From Armatimonadota bacterium (GTDB taxonomy: Bacteria; Armatimonadota; Fimbriimonadia; Fimbriimonadales; Fimbriimonadaceae), in the NCBI GenBank assembly GCA_016125185.1, contig WGMG01000008.1, positions 20,066 through 84,065 of the forward strand: a stretch of 64,000 nucleotides of DNA, given 5' to 3'. This document shows positions 53,209-62,290 of the stretch, one piece after another. A program made the translations under genes and the position numbers. Each line of letters opens with the position of its first letter. The first letter of the stretch is position 1. The notes below the pieces were generated by a model. It made no database searches. It was not told the origin of the DNA and saw only the letters and a list, made by a program, of their open reading frames with translations.

Positions 53209-54351
53209 CTAGCCGAGGGGGATGGGGATGCCGCCGACGGTTCCGACCGCAAACGTGTGGTCGTCTTTGTTCTTGCCCTTGATGACCGCGTGGTCGGTTT
53301 CGCCAACTTCGACGGCGCCCTGCCATGTGGGGGAGCTGGTTTCGCGCCAATAAACCACGTACTTGACGCCCGGTTTGGCGGTCCAATGGATCGTCGTGTC
53401 ATGGGCTTGCTTGAGATCGTATCGGACGTGGTCGGGGGCCTCGGCGGCGTCACCGAGGGCTTCCATCGACAGGATGTTGAGCTTGGTGACGTTGGCGAGG
53501 TAGTTGAAGTCGATCCATTCGATGGTGTCCTTCTCGGTGTGCTGGTGCTCTAGCCATTCGATGGCCTCGACGAAGCGAACGGCGGTGTAGCCGACCTTGT
53601 TGAACGGCGTGTGGTCTCCGCCACGTTGGAACCGATCACGACGAAAGACGAGCCAAGGAGCGAAGCCTTTGAGCTTTCCGCGCGAGTTCCACTCGATGAA
53701 GCGGGCGAGTTCGCGGCTGTTGTGCTGGGGCAGATTGGGGTCGGTGACTTCCTCAGAGTACAAGCGGACCCGCTTCTTGTCCTTCATGTCGGATGCCATC
53801 GAGCTTCCGACCGTGTCGTTGCTGAGGACGGCGTCGATGTTCCAATCCTCTTTCTTGGCGCGCTCAGCGAGGGCAGTGGAGCCAAACAGGCCCTGCTCCT
53901 CGCCGCTGAACGCGACGAAGACGAATGTGTTATGCCACTTGCGCTGGCTGAGGATGCGGGCGCTTTCGAGCGTGAGGGCAACGCCGCTTCCGTCGTCGTT
54001 GATGCCGGGGGCTTTGGCGGTCATGACGTCGCCGCCGAGGTTGATGGTGTCGAGATGGCCGCCAACGATGACCTTATGGTCGGTTTCGCCAGGAAGGGTC
54101 GCAATGACCTGAACGACCGTCTTGTCCTCCGGTACCCGCCGCCCCTTTTTGACGTCGTACTCCATGATCTCGACCTTGAGGCCAGGGATCTTGCGGAATT
54201 CACTGGCGACCCACTCTGCCGCTTGCTTGAGTTCCGGGGTGCTGGTGTTGCGGGTTGGGTAGGTCGACAGGTGTTGGAGCGTCGCCTTGAGATGATCGAT
54301 CGAGACTTGGGAAAAGAGCGACGTTCCGATAAGGGCGGCGGTAGCAATCAT
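53209..54351 (-). CDS. M28 family zinc metallopeptidase, secreted
   Basis: An extracytoplasmic aminopeptidase. A signal sequence (MIATAALIGTSLFSQ) precedes an M28 domain with all five metal ligands visible: His in GGHLDTI, Asp in INDDGSG, Glu-Glu in SGEEQG, Asp in LSNDTVG and His in GDHTPFNKVG. The last 90 residues look like an Ig or Fn3-like domain (HVRYDLKQAHDTTIHWTAKP). Starts at ATG 54351 or ATG 54369 are both possible. About 380 residues, normal. It probably trims peptides for uptake; substrate not predictable. No operon partners. Confidence 0.9.
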   Translation of the reverse strand: MIATAALIGTSLFSQVSIDHLKATLQHLSTYPTRNTSTPELKQAAEWVASEFRKIPGLKVEIMEYDVKKGRRVPEDKTVVQVIATLPGETDHKVIVGGHLDTINLGGDVMTAKAPGINDDGSGVALTLESARILSQRKWHNTFVFVAFSGEEQGLFGSTALAERAKKEDWNIDAVLSNDTVGSSMASDMKDKKRVRLYSEEVTDPNLPQHNSRELARFIEWNSRGKLKGFAPWLVFRRDRFQRGGDHTPFNKVGYTAVRFVEAIEWLEHQHTEKDTIEWIDFNYLANVTKLNILSMEALGDAAEAPDHVRYDLKQAHDTTIHWTAKPGVKYVVYWRETSSPTWQGAVEVGETDHAVIKGKNKDDHTFAVGTVGGIPIPLG

Positions 54352-54533
54352 GGGCCAAGCATATCCCAACGGCTCCTTGGCATGATTGCGAAAGTGTTCA
54401 AGCCGAACGTCGTGGCGAAGTCAATTACTCCAAGGAAAGCCACGATCATTTTGTGATTTGGCTGTTTCATGGTCGATCAACTCGATTCTATGTCGGATAG
54501 TCCTGGGGGTGTGAACGAAAGTGTTTTTGATTA

Positions 54534-55022
54534 TTACGGTTGGTGACTTCCCAGCATTTTGATTCGAAGGTCGGTGAAAGGCCCGGGAGGCAGACGATGA
54601 CTAATGAATACTAAGCAGGATTTGCCGTTCCCGGACGAATCGTTCCAAAGAGGATCGCCTTGAACTTGGCTCGACATCGATGGCCAAATCTCTATACCGG
54701 ATTGATCGGTAGGGTCGGTGAGACCGAAATACCTGTAGTCCTTACGTTCAACTGACCAAGATTTCCAGACCGGGAATTCGCGCTTCGTGTTTGCGACGAC
54801 CTGGTCGAATGGTTCATCCCATGAGTAAATCGCGACCTCGTAGCAGTTCGGTCCGCTCATTTCTTGCACGAGTCGCATCAGTTTCGGTTTGGCACCGTGA
54901 AGAAAAGCAAATGAATAGTGCGGATCACGCGGGATCATAAGCGCCCATGGAACCGTTACCAGTACTAGAAGTATTGAGAATGTGACGAGAGCAACTTTTT
55001 CAGTCTTCTTGAAAGATTGCAT
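54534..55022 (-). CDS. Hypothetical anchored protein, tandem relative of the next gene
   Basis: Not recognised. From ATG 55022 (GGACAGG just upstream) the product is about 162 residues: a charged start, a single membrane segment (VALVTFSILLVLVTVPWAL), then a domain with FAFLHGAKPKLMRL, NCYEVAIYSW and a Trp-rich middle. Earlier in-frame ATGs lie at 55052 and 55094. The order anchor, F-x-FL motif and the strand V(A/E)(I/L)A(I/L)Y is shared with the gene immediately upstream, so the two appear to be tandem paralogues with unknown function. Confidence 0.55.
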   Translation of the reverse strand: MQSFKKTEKVALVTFSILLVLVTVPWALMIPRDPHYSFAFLHGAKPKLMRLVQEMSGPNCYEVAIYSWDEPFDQVVANTKREFPVWKSWSVERKDYRYFGLTDPTDQSGIEIWPSMSSQVQGDPLWNDSSGNGKSCLVFISHRLPPGPFTDLRIKMLGSHQP

Positions 55023-55077
55023 TGAACCTGTCCTGGGTCCTGCCTCCACCATACCTTCGATGCAGGCACTTTGAATG

Positions 55078-55554
55078 CTATCGCTCCGAATCATGAAACT
55101 GGAAGAGCTTCAACTGAATTCGTCGGTAGTAAGTCACTTCTATGTCCCGATAAATGAGGATATGCGGACGGAGATCGGTATCACCAGCCTTGGAGTCGTT
55201 GAGGAGGATGATATCGACGCCCGAAAGGTTGAAGGAACAACTTCTCGGTTCGGATTGAGAGATATAGGAATGCCAACCTCGAAGCTCGTTCTTCATCCTT
55301 GCTATGAGCACATCAACTCCTTGATTCGAACGGTACAAGGCAAGCTCGACAGCAGGTGGGCCCGCGTCGCCGCCGTAATGGACGCCGTACTCAGTCCGTT
55401 CGCAATTTTGGAGAAATTGAAAGTCGAACTTGGGCGGCTTCGGAATCAAGTAAGCATAGATAACGACGAGAACGACCAACAAGCAAATCGCAGGTCGCAT
55501 TGCTCTGCCAAAGCGTTTACCGTTGCGGACTTCCTCCATCAACACCCCCACCAT
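55078..55554 (-). CDS. Hypothetical anchored protein, tandem relative of the previous gene
   Basis: Not recognised. A 158-residue protein with a membrane segment near residues 20-37 (AICLLVVLVVIYAYLI), then KFDFQFLQNCERTEYGV and VELALYRSNQG, comparable with the downstream gene's HYSFAFLHG and YEVAIYSW. ATG 55554 is used; ATG 55539 or ATG 55500 are alternatives. The 3' end overlaps the longest start of the downstream gene. It could be a pair of envelope proteins; nothing more is visible. Confidence 0.55.
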   Translation of the reverse strand: MVGVLMEEVRNGKRFGRAMRPAICLLVVLVVIYAYLIPKPPKFDFQFLQNCERTEYGVHYGGDAGPPAVELALYRSNQGVDVLIARMKNELRGWHSYISQSEPRSCSFNLSGVDIILLNDSKAGDTDLRPHILIYRDIEVTYYRRIQLKLFQFHDSER

Positions 55555-55629
55555 ACCTCGCCTATGGAGTACTTTCGGTAGATGGAGGTGGACGGAGGAG
55601 GGCCTCCAATGTCACATCTTGTTCTGAAC

Positions 55630-57357
55630 CTAGAATCCTACGCCGCTGGCGCCACCCGCGATGATGATCGGCGGTTCCTTGATGCCTTTGCGGTCCATGC
55701 CGAGGCGGAGGCGACGGGCTTCGTCCAGGTAGCCGGGTGTTCGGTTGGGGGAGATTTTGGGTTCGGCGAAGGCCTTTTCGAAGACGGGCCACAGCGGATC
55801 GATGTCGTGCGAGAGGTCAAAACACATCACACCGTTCGAACTGGCGACGGCGGCTTGGAGGGCCTTGCCTAAGCCTTCCGGATTGTCCTTGAAATCGCTG
55901 AGCGAGAGACCAGCGTAGACGAAGGTTTGATCGTGGGCGGCGCGGTAGGACAGGGTTCCGGCGGATTCAACTGTGAAGCCGACACCCTTGCCTTGGACGA
56001 GGGCGTCGTAGCCGGTGGCGGTGGGGTAATAGCACCCAGTGATGAGGAAGTCGATATCGGGCGAGAAGCCGGTCTTTTGGTATTCGGGGGTGAGGAACCA
56101 GAAGCCGGCCTCCATGGCGGGAGATGCCCAGTTGTTGCCGTACTGCTGATAGTCGCCGTACCACGATCCCGCGTAGACGCCAAGCTGCATATTGGGCTTG
56201 ATTGCGCGGATATGGTGTCGGACGTCGACCACGAAGTCGTGGAGGATGGAGGCGCGCCAGTTGAGCCAGGCGTCGTAGTAGGGGCCGGGTTTGATGCCGC
56301 GATTGAGCTGAGTCGTGTACGAGTAGGTGTATTTGTAGACGTCGTCGGGCCAGGTGATTCGCTTGCCGATGTGTTGCTGGAAAAGGCTCTCGGCAAGGGG
56401 GGTGAAGTCAGCGCTGAGCCCCGCGTAGCGGAGGCGGTCGTCGTAGACGATGCCGTCGATATCGTAGTTCTTGACGACCTCTTCGGCGATGTCGAACAGC
56501 CGTCGCTTGACGCTTGGGTTGGTGGGGCTGGTCATCAGCGGGTACTGCTTGTCCTGGGTGGATTCACCGATGCGAACGAAGGAGTCTTTGGATTCCAGCG
56601 AGACCTTGCCGTTGGGGGTTCGGAGCATGGCGAGGTTGACGCCGCCGAAGCCGGGGGCGGCGACGTAGAAGCCACCTTTGGGAAGCGGCACGTCGTCGGC
56701 GAGCATGTTTCCATTGCGGTCGCACGGAATGGCGTATACCGAGGGGTCGTTTGGCTTGGCGGAGAAGAGGGTGATCTTCTTGCCGTCGAGCGTCGCGGAG
56801 TAGTCGAACGGGTGGCCGTTGACGTTGACGATAGGCTTGGATTCGTACAAGACCGACTGCTCGTCGGGCCGGTTGAAGCCGGGGCCGCGGTTGACCAGGC
56901 GGTGGCCATCGCAGAAGGCGTTCATCGAGACATAGATCGAGAGGCCGTTCTTGCGGGCCTCGGCGCACATGGGGCCGAGGGGGTCAAAGTCCCCGAGGAT
57001 GTTGCCTTTCCACTCGGTGAGCTTTGGCGCGAAGGTGCTGGGATAGACCATCTCGCTTGAGAGGGGTTTGACGTCGAAGACGATGGTGTTGAAGCCGGCG
57101 GTTTTGATGCGGGCAACGAGGCTCTGGATCTTCTCGACAGTATTGTAGCGCTGGATGTTGGCGGTGGCGTCGATCCACATGATCCGCGCCTGGAGCCCAT
57201 AGCGGCTACAGACTTGCTTGGCGGGGCCTTGGTAGGAAAGTTGGGTATCGAGGACGATGGGAGGCAGACCGGGAAGGGGGTTTCCGGGCTGGAATCTGCT
57301 TTGGAATTGGGAGCCTTGGAGGGTGGCAAGAAGCAGAAAACCAGGCAAGAAAGGCAT
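55630..57357 (-). CDS. Secreted GHL10/DUF187-type glycosidase-like protein
   Basis: I start at ATG 57357 (MPFLPGFLLLATLQG), giving a signal peptide and about 575 residues; the frame from 57540 overlaps the next gene with antisense-like sequence. The TIM-barrel pattern of DUF187 (GHL10) is clear: ARIMWIDATANIQRYNT, FNTIVFDVKPLSSEMVYPS, GPMCAEARKNGLSIYVSMNAF, VVKNYDIDGIVYDDRLRY and HAIKPNMQLGVYAGSW. DUF187 proteins act on bacterial or plant glycans. Asp/Glu residues in VYDDRLRY may be catalytic by family analogy. It follows the methyltransferase-glycosyltransferase gene at 22 bases. Confidence 0.82.
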   Translation of the reverse strand: MPFLPGFLLLATLQGSQFQSRFQPGNPLPGLPPIVLDTQLSYQGPAKQVCSRYGLQARIMWIDATANIQRYNTVEKIQSLVARIKTAGFNTIVFDVKPLSSEMVYPSTFAPKLTEWKGNILGDFDPLGPMCAEARKNGLSIYVSMNAFCDGHRLVNRGPGFNRPDEQSVLYESKPIVNVNGHPFDYSATLDGKKITLFSAKPNDPSVYAIPCDRNGNMLADDVPLPKGGFYVAAPGFGGVNLAMLRTPNGKVSLESKDSFVRIGESTQDKQYPLMTSPTNPSVKRRLFDIAEEVVKNYDIDGIVYDDRLRYAGLSADFTPLAESLFQQHIGKRITWPDDVYKYTYSYTTQLNRGIKPGPYYDAWLNWRASILHDFVVDVRHHIRAIKPNMQLGVYAGSWYGDYQQYGNNWASPAMEAGFWFLTPEYQKTGFSPDIDFLITGCYYPTATGYDALVQGKGVGFTVESAGTLSYRAAHDQTFVYAGLSLSDFKDNPEGLGKALQAAVASSNGVMCFDLSHDIDPLWPVFEKAFAEPKISPNRTPGYLDEARRLRLGMDRKGIKEPPIIIAGGASGVGF

Positions 57358-57379
57358 GCCTGGTTTTACCTGTTTTCGG

Positions 57380-58999
57380 TTAAGCGGCGAGGGCTTTGAG
57401 AACCTTGTTTCGGGCTTCTTGGCCCTGCTCGCGGATGACGGCGTAGACCCAGTAGGCGAATTCCGTGTCCGATGCTTGGCCGAGGAGATCGACGCTTTCG
57501 CTTCCGATCGTGATGGCCTTGGTCGGCTCGTATTTGGCACATAATGGCACGAAAAGGTCGACTCCTTCGGGAGCCTTCTCGATGCTCAAGAATTCAAAAT
57601 GGTTGTCCAACTGCCATTTTCGGTTGAATACGTGCATGTTACGGTCGATATTGGCTTCGTAGTCAATTTCGAGCGAGGCGAAGGTCTTGGAACCTTCGTG
57701 GTACAGAAATGCGCCGTCGACGATCCAGTTGGTGAACCCGGCGAGCTTGGTGCGGACGCAGAGATCGTCGTCTTCGAAGTTGCCGATGCCGAAAATCGGG
57801 TCGAAGCCGCCGACGGTGGCAAGGCACTCGGGCGACATGATGAAGCAGAGGCCGCGAACCTGATTCCACGGAGTGGCGCGCGACTTGTTCTTGGCAAGAT
57901 GGTCGTTGGCGAGGCGCATCAGCGAGGTCAGGTCGGTGAACTGGCCGATCTCGACCAACTGCTTTCCGGCGACCTTATTCGACACGACGCCGACGAGGCC
58001 GGGGTTCTGGTCGAGGGCCTTGAGCTGAGTGTAAGCGTAGGCCAACTCGCCGGTGCAACCCAGCGAGGGGTAGACGTCGTCGTTGGTGACGCCGTAGGCA
58101 TCGAAGCCGCCCTTGTCCTGGAGGTACTTCAGGCCCTTGTTTGCGCCTTGGCCGTAGCCGGTGTTTTCGTCATTGATGAGCAGAGTGAGGAAGTGGGGTG
58201 CCTGGGTTGCGAAGTCTTGCCATTTGCGTTTGTTCTCGGCGTCCGTGTTGTTGAGGACGACAGCGAACTCAATCTCGCCCGGGTAGTAGGTGACGTAGGC
58301 GGAGATGCTCTCGATACCCATCTGCGAGTTGTTGACGGTGGGCATGGCCATGCCGATCTTGGGCCACTGGGGAAGGTCGCCATCACCGATGACGGCAATG
58401 GTGAACCAGGCGTCGGTGTCGAGACCTTCGTAAATGCGGCCGGGAAGCGTCGTGCTTTGGCTGAGGAATCGAACTTGGCGATCGGGGAAGTGTCGCTGGA
58501 TGAGCTCGGCGAACTCTTCGGCCGTCCACTCGATGGTGTGGTACGGGTTGGTCGGCTTATCGCCGAGTTTGGCGTTGGGATCGTACAGCTTGCGGTTGGG
58601 GGTGCTGATGATGATCCGTCCCTTGCACGCCTTCAAGGCTTCGAGGAACTGCTCGGGGTCCGGCAAGTGCTCGATGGTTTCGAAACTGGTGACGATATCG
58701 GCGTTAGAGTAGTCGTAGTGGCAGACGTCTTCGACACGGAACGACGCGCGCGGATAAGCATTGGTGGCGTGCTGAACGGCTTCGGTCGAAACATCGGCAC
58801 CGTGGCTTTCTTTGGAGAATATGGAGGAGAAATCGGTGCCGTAGCCCTCGCCGCAGGCGGCGTCGACCACGACAGCATCTTCGTACCACGGTCGGAAATA
58901 GAGATAGCGTTGCCAGTGAGTCGCCTGGGTGGCATAGTCGCTGACGAAGGGGATCATTCTTTCCCCGGTCCAAGCGAGAGGTTGTACGGAACTACTCAT
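57380..58999 (-). CDS. Methyltransferase and glycosyltransferase fusion
   Basis: A 539-residue two-domain protein; start ATG 58999 (MSSSVQPLAW) avoids 64 antisense-like residues. Residues about 1-185 are a class I SAM-dependent methyltransferase: VVVDAACGEGYGTDF (motif I), FETIEHLPDPEQFLEAL and IISTPN. From about residue 205 to 430 a GT2-type (GT-A) glycosyltransferase follows: FAVVLNNTD, TGYGQGANKGLKYLQ, YGVTNDDVYPSLG (DxD-like metal site) and FGIGNFEDDDLCVRTKLAG, the ED motif. Methylating and glycosylating the same glycan or surface protein is a fair inference. The substrate is unknown. It is followed by the DUF187-type glycosidase gene. Confidence 0.85.
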   Translation of the reverse strand: MSSSVQPLAWTGERMIPFVSDYATQATHWQRYLYFRPWYEDAVVVDAACGEGYGTDFSSIFSKESHGADVSTEAVQHATNAYPRASFRVEDVCHYDYSNADIVTSFETIEHLPDPEQFLEALKACKGRIIISTPNRKLYDPNAKLGDKPTNPYHTIEWTAEEFAELIQRHFPDRQVRFLSQSTTLPGRIYEGLDTDAWFTIAVIGDGDLPQWPKIGMAMPTVNNSQMGIESISAYVTYYPGEIEFAVVLNNTDAENKRKWQDFATQAPHFLTLLINDENTGYGQGANKGLKYLQDKGGFDAYGVTNDDVYPSLGCTGELAYAYTQLKALDQNPGLVGVVSNKVAGKQLVEIGQFTDLTSLMRLANDHLAKNKSRATPWNQVRGLCFIMSPECLATVGGFDPIFGIGNFEDDDLCVRTKLAGFTNWIVDGAFLYHEGSKTFASLEIDYEANIDRNMHVFNRKWQLDNHFEFLSIEKAPEGVDLFVPLCAKYEPTKAITIGSESVDLLGQASDTEFAYWVYAVIREQGQEARNKVLKALAA

Positions 59000-59113
59000 C
59001 GTTACCTTCGTTGTCGGCACTTTCACAATGAACTCAAGGTTTGGCGAGCGAGAAGTTGAAGTATTTTTTGTGTTCACGGTAGTTTTGGGCGGATCACGCA
59101 TAATGGAGACAGG

Positions 59114-59608
59114 ATGACCCTTCGCGTTCCTTTCGACGGTTTTGCGGATGCCGTGCGGCGCAACCTCAGCACCCATGACGCCTATGTCCACTCGGACAAT
59201 GCCCGCGTCATCGTGTCCGCCGGGCAGGGCGAGAAAGGGATGGTTGTCATTAGTTCTTCGACGCTACCGATCGTCGAGGTGCGGAGCAAGCTGCACGGCG
59301 AGGGGTTGCACGTTTACGACGGGCTTTGGTCGATCGGCGACGACTTGGAACTACTGGAGATGCCTTATATCGGAGCGGTCTCTTATCGGGCGAATAAGGA
59401 GAAGACCGCGGTTTGGGTGGAGGCGTACCCGGAGATGCCGACCGAAGCGCGGGTGCTTCAGGACTTATTCGACGAGTTTCGGGATGCGGGGGAGATCGAG
59501 GAGGTGACGTTTGACCAGTTTGTGGTGTCGTCGCAGGCCTCGGTGGTGGTCCTTAGTCCCGATCAGATCGAAAACTTCTTTACTTCGAAGCGTCTGCAAG
59601 GGGTATGA
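59114..59608 (+). CDS. Hypothetical protein paired with a glycosidase-like gene
   Basis: Not recognised. A 164-residue cytosolic-looking protein without signal or membrane segment: MTLRVPFDGFADAVRRNL, MVVISSSTLPIVEVRSKLHG, MPYIGAVSYRANKEKTAVWVEAYPE and a helical end TEARVLQDLFDEFRDAG. The overall alternation suggests an alpha/beta fold. Its stop overlaps the next ATG (ATGA), so it is coupled to the GH-A-like protein. It might be a regulator or partner of that enzyme. Confidence 0.7.
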   Translation: MTLRVPFDGFADAVRRNLSTHDAYVHSDNARVIVSAGQGEKGMVVISSSTLPIVEVRSKLHGEGLHVYDGLWSIGDDLELLEMPYIGAVSYRANKEKTAVWVEAYPEMPTEARVLQDLFDEFRDAGEIEEVTFDQFVVSSQASVVVLSPDQIENFFTSKRLQGV

Positions 59609-60651
59609 ACTCGATTCAGCGGGGCGTGACGGCCGGATTGCCCAGCAAGGTGAGCCATCCGCGATGGAATACCATTGCCGACAGTGTGCGGCAGTTGCCT
59701 CCGTGCTGGATTCGCGAGGATTTTCTGTTTTGGGAGCTTTGCTGGAAGCCGCTGGAAATCACGGATTCGGCGCGGTTGGACGCGGTTCTGAAGCTGGCGG
59801 TGACCTCGGGCAAGAAGCTGATGCTGAACGTGGTGCCCTGCCCTTTTCCCGACGCCGAGGAGTGGAAGAAGCGGGTCGGTGGAGCGTGGGACCCGTGGAT
59901 GCGGCCCGACTTTCGGATTTGGGAGCCGATTCGCGAGACACTGGGGACGGCGATCGACTACTGCGTGCGGAAATGGGAGTCGTTGGGCGGTGCGAAGGCG
60001 AACCTGGTTTTTGAGTGGTACAACGAGCCTGCGACAGGACATGTCAGTGGCGGGAACGCGGACAAGGAGGCGAAGGGGACGTGGAGTCCGCAGTTTCACG
60101 CGTTCTGCAACTACCTGCTGGTTGGCTCAAACGCGGTGGATTTTCACGGGTACAAGCTGGTTGGCCCGACGCTGTCGATGTTTGGCGAGGGCGATGCGGA
60201 GCGGCAGGAGCTAAAGACGGCGCTGGGGGGGAGCGAAGGGCAGTGGTGGTCGAAAATGCAACGGCGGTGCGTGAATCTTGGGATTTATCTTCCACGGGCG
60301 GCAAAGTCGGCGGATGAGGCATCGGACATGTACCGAGTGGAACTTGAACGGATAATCGGGCTGATGAAGGGGCTGGCGGTTGCACCAGCTAAGTCTCCGA
60401 TTCGAATCCATGAGTGGTATGTGTCGAAGCCGATGCTGGGATACCGAAATGGGGAGTGCGAGGACAGCTTTCGGGCGGACTGTATTGTGGCGATCGGGGA
60501 GGTTATTGCGAGCTATAGGGACATCGAGGCGGCGTTCTTCTTTACGCATTTCTATCCACCTGAGCAGGTGAAGTCGCCTTATGACGACCATAGCGCGTTT
60601 AGCGGTCCGGCGCGGACGGCAATGGTTCGGTTTTTGAGCGGGAAGGGTTGA
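59605..60651 (+). CDS. Clan GH-A-like glycoside hydrolase
   Basis: A 348-residue TIM-barrel-like protein without a signal peptide. The diagnostic spot is LVFEWYNEPATGH: an Asn-Glu-Pro at the end of a strand, the acid/base position in clan GH-A families such as GH5 and GH39. A later FFFTHFYPPEQV and IRIHEWYVSKP could carry the nucleophile region, but I cannot fix the second Glu with certainty. Family assignment within clan A is open. It follows a small unknown gene by four-base overlap. Confidence 0.65.
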   Translation: MNSIQRGVTAGLPSKVSHPRWNTIADSVRQLPPCWIREDFLFWELCWKPLEITDSARLDAVLKLAVTSGKKLMLNVVPCPFPDAEEWKKRVGGAWDPWMRPDFRIWEPIRETLGTAIDYCVRKWESLGGAKANLVFEWYNEPATGHVSGGNADKEAKGTWSPQFHAFCNYLLVGSNAVDFHGYKLVGPTLSMFGEGDAERQELKTALGGSEGQWWSKMQRRCVNLGIYLPRAAKSADEASDMYRVELERIIGLMKGLAVAPAKSPIRIHEWYVSKPMLGYRNGECEDSFRADCIVAIGEVIASYRDIEAAFFFTHFYPPEQVKSPYDDHSAFSGPARTAMVRFLSGKG

Positions 60652-60872
60652 GGGTAGCGGTCACTCGGTTTACTCGTTCCTCGTTCGCCGACTTCTCATT
60701 CCGGAGAAGTATCTTAATTAAGTCGGCTTGTATTTGACGGTCGGGACTTGGGTGCCTAAGGAACGCAGTTAAACGGCTGGTTCTGGGGCTTGTCTCAATC
60801 CCTCGGTTCATTGCATTGGTCTTCACCAGCACCAAGACTACGTGGGGAAGCAAGCGGAAGAGTGAGAAACTT
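60652..60872. repeat. Intergenic region with diverged repeat element
   Basis: No supported gene between convergent neighbours. It carries ttctcattccggagaagtatctt near 60692-60714, a relative of the 41-base units at 20.4 kb, and atccctcggttc (60798-60809), shared with 20229 and 63534. Confidence 0.45.
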
Positions 60873-62219
60873 TTAGTTGAAGGGATAGACGAAGCCGTAA
60901 TCGTCGGATTTCTTGCGGGTGGTGTTGTTTCGGGGGCCACCTTCGTCGAGGCCATTTGCGCCTTTGGAATAGATTTTGAAGCCGTCGCCGGTGCGGGCGT
61001 ACTCGATGGTGCCGCCACCAAGCGGGTCGGGGATGTCTTCTATTTCTCCCGGCAAGGTGCCTCGGTCCTTTTGGCGCATGATTTCGATGGCTCGGATGGC
61101 GAGTTTGTGGCTGAGCCTGTGGCGTTCCCAAGCGGTGCCGGCTCCGCCCCACACATCGACCAAGACGAGCGGGAACGCGTTGGAGACCGTCATCGGAACC
61201 TTGGCCATGTAGTGGTCGATTTCGACGCAGGCTTTGTGGGCATTCGGCTCGGACTGGAGGAGGTCGTAGGCGTGGTTCATGCACTTGATGAACGAGGAAA
61301 GGAAGCCGCGTTCCATGAGTCCTTTGGGGAGTCCGGTGCGAACGAGTTTGGCTGGCTTGGCGATTTTTGAGTCGGGCTTGCTGAGGTTTTTGATCCCGCC
61401 GAAAGCTTTGTAGTTTCGGGTGACGGCCAGGCCCATGTAGAACTCGCTACGAAAGGCTTGGTTGATATCTGGCGATGGAGCAGGGAGGGCGAGAAGGGCT
61501 TCGACCTGCTTGACAACGCTCAGATTTGATTCTGCGTAACCGGCAACGTGCATCGAATAGCTGACTAACCTGGTGTCAATGGAGAAGCAGACCAGGGCAC
61601 CGATGATGCCGTGCTCGTGAGCAGTGAGAAGGGCAAGCTTACGAAGTGTAGAAAGGTTGGCGAGGGCGTTGTCGAAGCGGCCATCCTTCGCGTCCATTTG
61701 GGCGACCTTGCTGAGGGCGGTGGAGGCTTGGCGAATGAATTCGTACTCGGGGTACTCCTCGTAGGGACCCATGTCGAAGTCGTGGTGAGAGTCGTATCCG
61801 GTCTTTTGGGCGATTTTGGCGAGGCGCTGGGTGAACTCGCGAATGTTATCGGGGACTTTGGGTGCCGTTTTGGGATCGAAGGCACCGATGTCCTTGAGGA
61901 GGTGGTCTTTGTAGGTGTGCTTCTCCATCTCGGCCATGAGATCGGGGAAGGCGTTGTCTTTTTCGGCGACCGGCGGATCGAGGGCGAGTTGACTAGCCTC
62001 GAAGGGCATGCCGCGTTTTTTGGCTTCGGCGACTTGGTGGTCGAGGTCGGCGGAGTAGTCGAAGGTATCGACCCATCGACGGAGGAAGAGGGCCGATCCA
62101 GCACAGCAGACGAAGGGGGCGACGAGGAAGCAACCGATGACCCAGCGGCGGAGTTTGGCGGTGTTGGCTGGGGGCGGGGATTGGGGCTGGTAGGTCGGCG
62201 GCTTCACGGGCTGGTTCAA
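60873..62219 (-). CDS. Hypothetical anchored protein with pseudopilin-like C-terminal motif
   Basis: A 448-residue product, TTG start at 62219. A proline-rich cytosolic start (MNQPVKPPTYQPQSPPP) is followed by one membrane segment (WVIGCFLVAPFVCCAGSALF). A mostly helical domain of about 330 residues then leads to a C-terminal PDPLGGGTIEYARTGDGFKIYSKGANGLDEGG. That last motif resembles the conserved end of T2SS major pseudopilins and planctomycete surface proteins (a Ca-binding-type DP.GG..Y...G....YS.G.dG..gG). There is no prepilin leader, so it is not itself a pilin. Function unknown. Confidence 0.7.
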   Translation of the reverse strand: MNQPVKPPTYQPQSPPPANTAKLRRWVIGCFLVAPFVCCAGSALFLRRWVDTFDYSADLDHQVAEAKKRGMPFEASQLALDPPVAEKDNAFPDLMAEMEKHTYKDHLLKDIGAFDPKTAPKVPDNIREFTQRLAKIAQKTGYDSHHDFDMGPYEEYPEYEFIRQASTALSKVAQMDAKDGRFDNALANLSTLRKLALLTAHEHGIIGALVCFSIDTRLVSYSMHVAGYAESNLSVVKQVEALLALPAPSPDINQAFRSEFYMGLAVTRNYKAFGGIKNLSKPDSKIAKPAKLVRTGLPKGLMERGFLSSFIKCMNHAYDLLQSEPNAHKACVEIDHYMAKVPMTVSNAFPLVLVDVWGGAGTAWERHRLSHKLAIRAIEIMRQKDRGTLPGEIEDIPDPLGGGTIEYARTGDGFKIYSKGANGLDEGGPRNNTTRKKSDDYGFVYPFN

Positions 62220-62290
62220 ATTTACCTAGTGGTCGGAGGCGGGCGTACGCGCGGAGATTGGGTTTATTTTCAATCGCTCGTCCCGATTCT

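Noticed and set aside
55927..57060. A 377-codon plus-strand frame opposite the DUF187-type gene
   Set aside because: The minus-strand protein has family motifs and a signal peptide; this one is a mirror frame.
57358..57540. N-terminal extension of the DUF187-type protein
   Set aside because: It overlaps the end of the upstream gene out of frame; the start at 57357 gives a signal peptide.
57599..59059. A 486-codon plus-strand frame opposite the methyltransferase-glycosyltransferase gene
   Set aside because: The opposite strand has intact SAM and GT-A motifs; this frame shows none.
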